A stretch of 15,693 nt of DNA from Euryarchaeota archaeon UBA60. Its GTDB lineage: Archaea; Thermoplasmatota; Poseidoniia; Poseidoniales; Poseidoniaceae. The notes under the pieces are model-generated. The model ran no database searches, was not told the DNA's origin, and saw only the letters and a list, made by a program, of their open reading frames with translations. The stretch covers positions 8,399 through 24,091 of the forward strand of contig DARQ01000131.1 in assembly GCA_002503395.1 (NCBI GenBank), read 5' to 3'. Made by a program: the position numbers and the translations under genes. This document shows, piece after piece, positions 12,302 to 15,693 of the stretch. Numbering within the stretch: the first letter of the stretch is position 1; the number at the start of each line of letters is the position of its first letter.

Positions 12302-13183
12302 ATGAACGACCTCGGCGAAGTGTTGGAGGCACGTCGCAAGTTGGTCGACAAAAAAGCCACTGAGGCGAGAACTTCTCGCGACGACTGGAATGCTCAATCC
12401 AAGAAACACTTCGGGACCCGAAATGAGTACAATACCGAGGTTCGGGAACTGGTACAGAATGCTCGTGAGCAAAAAGAAATTCGCGAGCGCATGAATGATG
12501 AGGTGCGCGAGCGCAAACGGATACGTTCTGAGGCTAATACCGTCGTCAGGGAAACCAAAGAAGCGTTACGCACATTGCGCGAGGACTCTGATTCCAATAT
12601 CGGTTCACGCCCGGTTGATAAGCGCGGCCGACCAATCACCATACAATCCCTCGGCCGTGAAGCCGACCGTCTGGAGCGAGAATTCAGCGAAGGTCGGCAC
12701 ACCGGCAAAAACGAGAAGAAGGTGATGGAACGGCTACAGAAAATCCGCCGCCAGATCAAAGAGATGGAGAGTACTGAGTCCAGTAATGACGAGTATTCTC
12801 TCGCCCAAGAGAGGATGCGCGAGGCAGTTGCGATTCAAGAGGCAGCACACGTCGAGGTCGAAGCCGCGGCTGAGCAGGCTCAGGCGGCACACCAATTGAT
12901 GCTGGAATGGCAGGGCGAAGTCGCAGACCGGCGCGAATTTGCTGAAGCGGCACATCGCAAGTTGCGACTCTCGAAGAAGGAGGCGGATATTGCTCACAAG
13001 ACCTACATTCTCTCTCTGCGTTGTCTACACAGTGTCCAAGACATGTCGCGCGCCCGCCGTGAACTGGAACGTGGTACTGCTCCTCGACAATCCGCTCGCC
13101 AGGGCGTGCAAGACCTGATGAGCAAATTGATGTCTGGCGAGACCCTGACTACAGAGGAATTGCTGGCGTTACAGCGAGATTAA
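12302..13183 (+). CDS. COG1340-like coiled-coil protein with GE-x-LT-x-EEL tail
   Basis: The 293-residue product is a nearly continuous charged helix, with coiled-coil stretches at about 5-95 and 116-255 separated by a Gly/Arg-rich turn (100-112). AHQLMLE (196-202) is followed by heptads with H (AEAAHRK 214-220, ADIAHKT 228-234). The protein ends in MSGETLTTEELLAL (277-290). This is the clearest COG1340-like member in the window. It lacks the basic tail of the others. The ATG at 12302 is favoured because helical similarity begins there and a GGAG lies 10 nt upstream. An ATG at 12239 would add 21 residues that do not look helical. The gene is divergent from the RAD55-like ATPase and 39 nt before the PurP-like gene, so it probably shares a transcript with the latter. 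Function is unknown. Confidence 0.8.
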   Translation: MNDLGEVLEARRKLVDKKATEARTSRDDWNAQSKKHFGTRNEYNTEVRELVQNAREQKEIRERMNDEVRERKRIRSEANTVVRETKEALRTLREDSDSNIGSRPVDKRGRPITIQSLGREADRLEREFSEGRHTGKNEKKVMERLQKIRRQIKEMESTESSNDEYSLAQERMREAVAIQEAAHVEVEAAAEQAQAAHQLMLEWQGEVADRREFAEAAHRKLRLSKKEADIAHKTYILSLRCLHSVQDMSRARRELERGTAPRQSARQGVQDLMSKLMSGETLTTEELLALQRD

Positions 13184-13222
13184 GGCTATCAGCCGCACAC
13201 GAGATGAGGGGTTGAGGAAAAT

Positions 13223-14380
13223 ATGGTCAACCACGATGAAATAGCCGCGATTATCGGAGATTACGACCACCTCAAACTACGTATCGGTATGACCGCCAGT
13301 CATTCCGCTCTGGACATCTGTGATGGGGCGATTGAGGAGGGTTTCCCCACCGTCGCCTACTGCCAGAAGGGGCGAGAGAAAACCTATCTCGAATACTTTC
13401 GCACCCAACGTACCAATAGTGGCAGAGTCCGACGAGGAATGGTCGATAAGGCGATTGTCTGCGACCACTTCTCCGACATCATGCAGGATAAATTCCAAGA
13501 TGAGATGCGCAAGCGAAATGTGATTTTCATTCCCAACCGCTCATTCACCTCCTATTGTGACATCACTGAGATCGAGAATGATTTCAAAGTCCCTATGTTC
13601 GGCAGCCGTAACATGCTGAGAATGGAGGAGCGCAGTGAAGAGCAGGATTATTATTGGCTTCTCGATAAAGCTGGACTGCCTTACCCCGAGGCCATCGACG
13701 ACCCTCAGGATATCGACTGTCTTGTCATCGTTAAACTGCACCATGCTGAGAAGATTCTTGAGCGTGGATTCTTCACCTGCGCCTCCTACGAGGAATATGT
13801 ACAAAAGTCCGAGGCTCTGCTCAATTCAGGAGTGATCGATGCCGCCAGTCTAGAGGGTGCTAGAATCGAGCGCTACGTCATCGGTCCGGTATTCAACCTC
13901 AATTTCTTCTACAGCCCACTCGAAGAGGAAATGCCGAAACTGGAACTCCTAGGTGTCGATTGGCGCTTTGAATCGAGCCTCGATGGCCATGTGCGACTCC
14001 CGGCGCCGCAGCAGATGACAATGAGTGCCGACCAAGCGATTCCCGAGATGACGGTGGTCGGGCACAATACCGCGACGATTCGTGAAAGCCTACTGGAGAC
14101 CGCATTTGAGATGGGAGAGAAGTTCATCACCGCCAGCAAGGAACATTATGACCCCGGAATCATCGGCCCGTTCTGCCTCCAGACCTGTATCGACAAGGAT
14201 ATGAATTACTCGATTTACGATGTCGCCCCACGAATCGGCGGAGGTACCAATGTTCACCTCAGCGTCGGTCATCCCTACGGTAATGCCACCTGGCGCCGAG
14301 TGATGAGCAGTGGCCGTCGTATCGCCCTTGAATTGCGACGGGCTGCGGAGCAGGATCGGCTTCTCGAAGTGCTAACATAG
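13223..14380 (+). CDS. PurP-like ATP-grasp protein (FAICAR synthetase family), diverged
   Basis: The 385-residue protein follows the archaeal PurP layout, an N-terminal DUF1246 and a C-terminal DUF1297 region. Recognisable blocks are SHSALDI with H27, GAIEEGF (35-41), VPMFGSRNMLRME (123-135), LELLGVDWRFESS (240-252), RESLLETAFEMG (287-298), GPFCLQT (315-321) and APRIGGGTN (335-343). PurP formylates AICAR to FAICAR with formate and ATP in archaeal purine synthesis. Two usually conserved blocks differ: IPNRSF (103-108) where I would expect IPHGSF, and LHHAEKILERGFF (172-184) where the Gly-rich GAKGGRGYF-type nucleotide loop normally lies. It may be a PurP paralog with changed substrate or reduced activity. 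The ATG at 13223 has a GAGG 5 nt upstream. It lies 39 nt after the coiled-coil gene. The assignment to the PurP family is firm; activity is uncertain, so I give no gene symbol. Confidence 0.85.
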   Translation: MVNHDEIAAIIGDYDHLKLRIGMTASHSALDICDGAIEEGFPTVAYCQKGREKTYLEYFRTQRTNSGRVRRGMVDKAIVCDHFSDIMQDKFQDEMRKRNVIFIPNRSFTSYCDITEIENDFKVPMFGSRNMLRMEERSEEQDYYWLLDKAGLPYPEAIDDPQDIDCLVIVKLHHAEKILERGFFTCASYEEYVQKSEALLNSGVIDAASLEGARIERYVIGPVFNLNFFYSPLEEEMPKLELLGVDWRFESSLDGHVRLPAPQQMTMSADQAIPEMTVVGHNTATIRESLLETAFEMGEKFITASKEHYDPGIIGPFCLQTCIDKDMNYSIYDVAPRIGGGTNVHLSVGHPYGNATWRRVMSSGRRIALELRRAAEQDRLLEVLT

Positions 14381-14408
14381 AAAGCCAATAGGATTTAAAT
14401 TCAGGCTT

Positions 14409-14433
14409 GGCCTTCGCCAGTGGACTTCGGTGG
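14409..14433 (-). repeat. Post-stop repeat element, copy A (25 nt)
   Basis: The plus strand reads GGCCTTCG, CCA, GTGG, A, CTTCGGTGG. It matches 1533-1554 at 21 of 22 aligned positions plus the 3-nt insertion. On the minus strand it starts exactly 6 nt after the stop codon of the repeat surface protein (14442-14440). The inserted CCA completes a TGGC-CTTC-GCCA hairpin (about 14408-14419) that copy B lacks. The element also lies 28 nt after the convergent PurP-like stop. Together with the 14381-14440 gap, including ATTTAAAT at 14393-14400, this is the only structure in the interval. Confidence 0.6.
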
Positions 14434-14439
14434 TTTTCA

Positions 14440-15693
14440 TCAAATCTTACGGACCCATTGCCTACTGACAGCATCGCGCATGTACCACATGCCGCCACCT
14501 TCGGGATATTCCATCCACTCGTTGCCGTCGGAGCGCATCTGCCCGACCATGTCGAGTGTAGGTGCCACCTGCTGCACCGGCTGGGTGGGCATCAGCACTG
14601 AGGCTTGAGTCTGTGCCGGCATCCGTTCGGGTTGCTGGCCCATTGCCGGCTGAGCGTAGCCGGCAGCCTGCTGACCGTAGGCCTGAGAATAGGCATCGGC
14701 AGCGTAGCCACCATCATCACCCCATGCTTTGTCTTCCTCATCGTCGCCGCGGCGACTGAATAACAACAGTAGAAGGGCAGTGATTATCACTACAGCGACA
14801 ACTGCGATGACGATATACAACATCGAGTCACCGTCACTTCCACCACCGCTACCGAATAGCCCATCAGCCTCATTCGCCTCTTGTTCTGCGGCCTCGGCTG
14901 CAGCTACGACATCAGGTGGACAACCGAGCCAACCGACCTTGGTCGAGGTGCCATATTCATCAGGGCAGGCATCGGGTTCGGTACCATTTGGATTGTCACC
15001 GAAGGTATCTTTGTCTCTATCCGACCATTGAGTCGCATCGGTGCGGAAGGCGTCAGCTCCGTCGCTAGCCTTCCAGGTGATTCCATCTGGGTCGGAATAG
15101 CCATCGCCATCACTATCCAAACAGCCGATACGGTCTAATGTCGAATTCCCGTTTTGCAAGGAGCAGTCATCGCCATTATCGCCAATGCCATCACCATCGG
15201 TATCCTCCCACTCCTCGGCGGTGAAAGGAAATGCGTCGATATCGTCGGCATAGCCATCACCGTCGCTATCGCGACAACCGTAGTAATCATCCTTGGTGGA
15301 GGTTCCTTCGATGGTCGGGCAGGAATCCTGGAATTGCGCCAGATACACATATTCTCCGGGCCACGAGGTTGGGCGGGTATTAGACCAAGATTGGTTTTCG
15401 TAATTATCACCATAGCCGTCGTCATCGTTATCAGCCCACTGTGTTGGCAGGTCATCGAATGCATCAGCACCATCTCCCAAGGTCCAGAAATCGTCGGGGG
15501 CGGAGTAACCATCGCTGTCCCAGTCCGGGCAACCCCAGCGGTCGTAGATTGAATATCCTTCATCGTTCGGGCATTCATCGGCTCTGAATCCATCCTGATT
15601 ATCACCGAAACCGTCACCATCGCTGTCGATCCACTGGGTCGGCTCATACATCAGGGCATCTTCGCTATCGGCCCAGCCATCGCCATCGGTATC
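14440..15693 (-). CDS. Asp/Gly-rich calcium-binding repeat surface protein, partial (N-terminus beyond right edge)
   Basis: The frame is open to the right edge, giving 417 residues with no visible start; an internal ATG at 15651 is within the repeats. Residues up to about 250 are DxDGDGxxD-type loops, as in thrombospondin type-3 and dockerin-like calcium-binding repeats. They are arranged in four Cys-paired units, each ending in a GC[PLR]-D-x-DGD-like stretch. A PTQWxDxDxDGxGDN theme is frequent in large surface proteins of marine Thermoplasmatota. A membrane helix (about 291-312) is followed by an acidic, then Ala/Gln/Tyr-rich cytoplasmic tail. The tail ends in a Trp/Tyr-rich block (SDGNEWMEYPEG then MWYMRD and QWVRK) that looks like a short WW-like or peptide-binding module. 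Calcium-stabilised extracellular adhesion or polysaccharide binding is inferred. Confidence 0.85.
   Translation of the reverse strand, partial: DTDGDGWADSEDALMYEPTQWIDSDGDGFGDNQDGFRADECPNDEGYSIYDRWGCPDWDSDGYSAPDDFWTLGDGADAFDDLPTQWADNDDDGYGDNYENQSWSNTRPTSWPGEYVYLAQFQDSCPTIEGTSTKDDYYGCRDSDGDGYADDIDAFPFTAEEWEDTDGDGIGDNGDDCSLQNGNSTLDRIGCLDSDGDGYSDPDGITWKASDGADAFRTDATQWSDRDKDTFGDNPNGTEPDACPDEYGTSTKVGWLGCPPDVVAAAEAAEQEANEADGLFGSGGGSDGDSMLYIVIAVVAVVIITALLLLLFSRRGDDEEDKAWGDDGGYAADAYSQAYGQQAAGYAQPAMGQQPERMPAQTQASVLMPTQPVQQVAPTLDMVGQMRSDGNEWMEYPEGGGMWYMRDAVSRQWVRKI

Noticed and set aside
14393..14400. ATTTAAAT considered as a TATA box.
   Set aside because: It lies between two gene 3' ends with no start nearby in either direction.

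Overview
The window most resembles a marine Thermoplasmatota archaeon, probably Candidatus Poseidoniales (Marine Group II). This is inferred from gene content. Supporting features are a PurP-type ATP-grasp protein, a DtxR-family regulator of archaeal type, COG1340-like archaeal coiled-coil proteins, Roadblock/LC7 and RAD55/KaiC-like proteins, and large surface proteins with C-terminal membrane anchors and Asp/Gly-rich calcium-binding repeats. Start sites often lie a short distance downstream of TATA-like boxes. I see no rRNA, tRNA, CRISPR array or insertion sequence.

Layout. Positions 1-1379 (minus) hold most of a multi-pass membrane protein that leaves the left edge. A 79-residue orphan (1561-1800, minus) has its own promoter. 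From 8141 down to 1952 runs a four-gene minus-strand unit: a surface protein with a cytoplasmic twin zinc-ribbon tail, a DtxR-family regulator, a five-pass membrane protein, and a long coiled-coil protein. The first three genes are joined by 9-nt gaps in which the ribosome-binding site of one overlaps the stop codon of the previous one. A 69-bp divergent promoter (8142-8210) contains a 19-bp palindrome. It separates this unit from a plus-strand unit of two more coiled-coil genes (8211-10327), a GNAT acetyltransferase and a Roadblock/LC7 protein (to 11277). A RAD55/KaiC-like ATPase (11453-12136, minus) faces that unit and is divergent from a fourth coiled-coil gene (12302-13183) and a PurP-like gene (13223-14380). 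The right edge (14440-15693, minus) is the C-terminal part of an Asp/Gly-repeat surface protein.

The unifying theme is four long coiled-coil proteins on both sides of a putative metal-regulator and surface-protein operon. Three share an AHQxMLE-type motif and two share a GE-x-LT-x-EEL-type tail. I suggest, as inference only, that the cytoplasmic coiled-coil proteins, the membrane proteins and the DtxR regulator belong to one envelope-linked or metal-responsive system. The most distinctive non-coding signal is a 22-25 nt element found twice, each time exactly 6 nt after the stop codon of a minus-strand gene (1533-1554 and 14409-14433).
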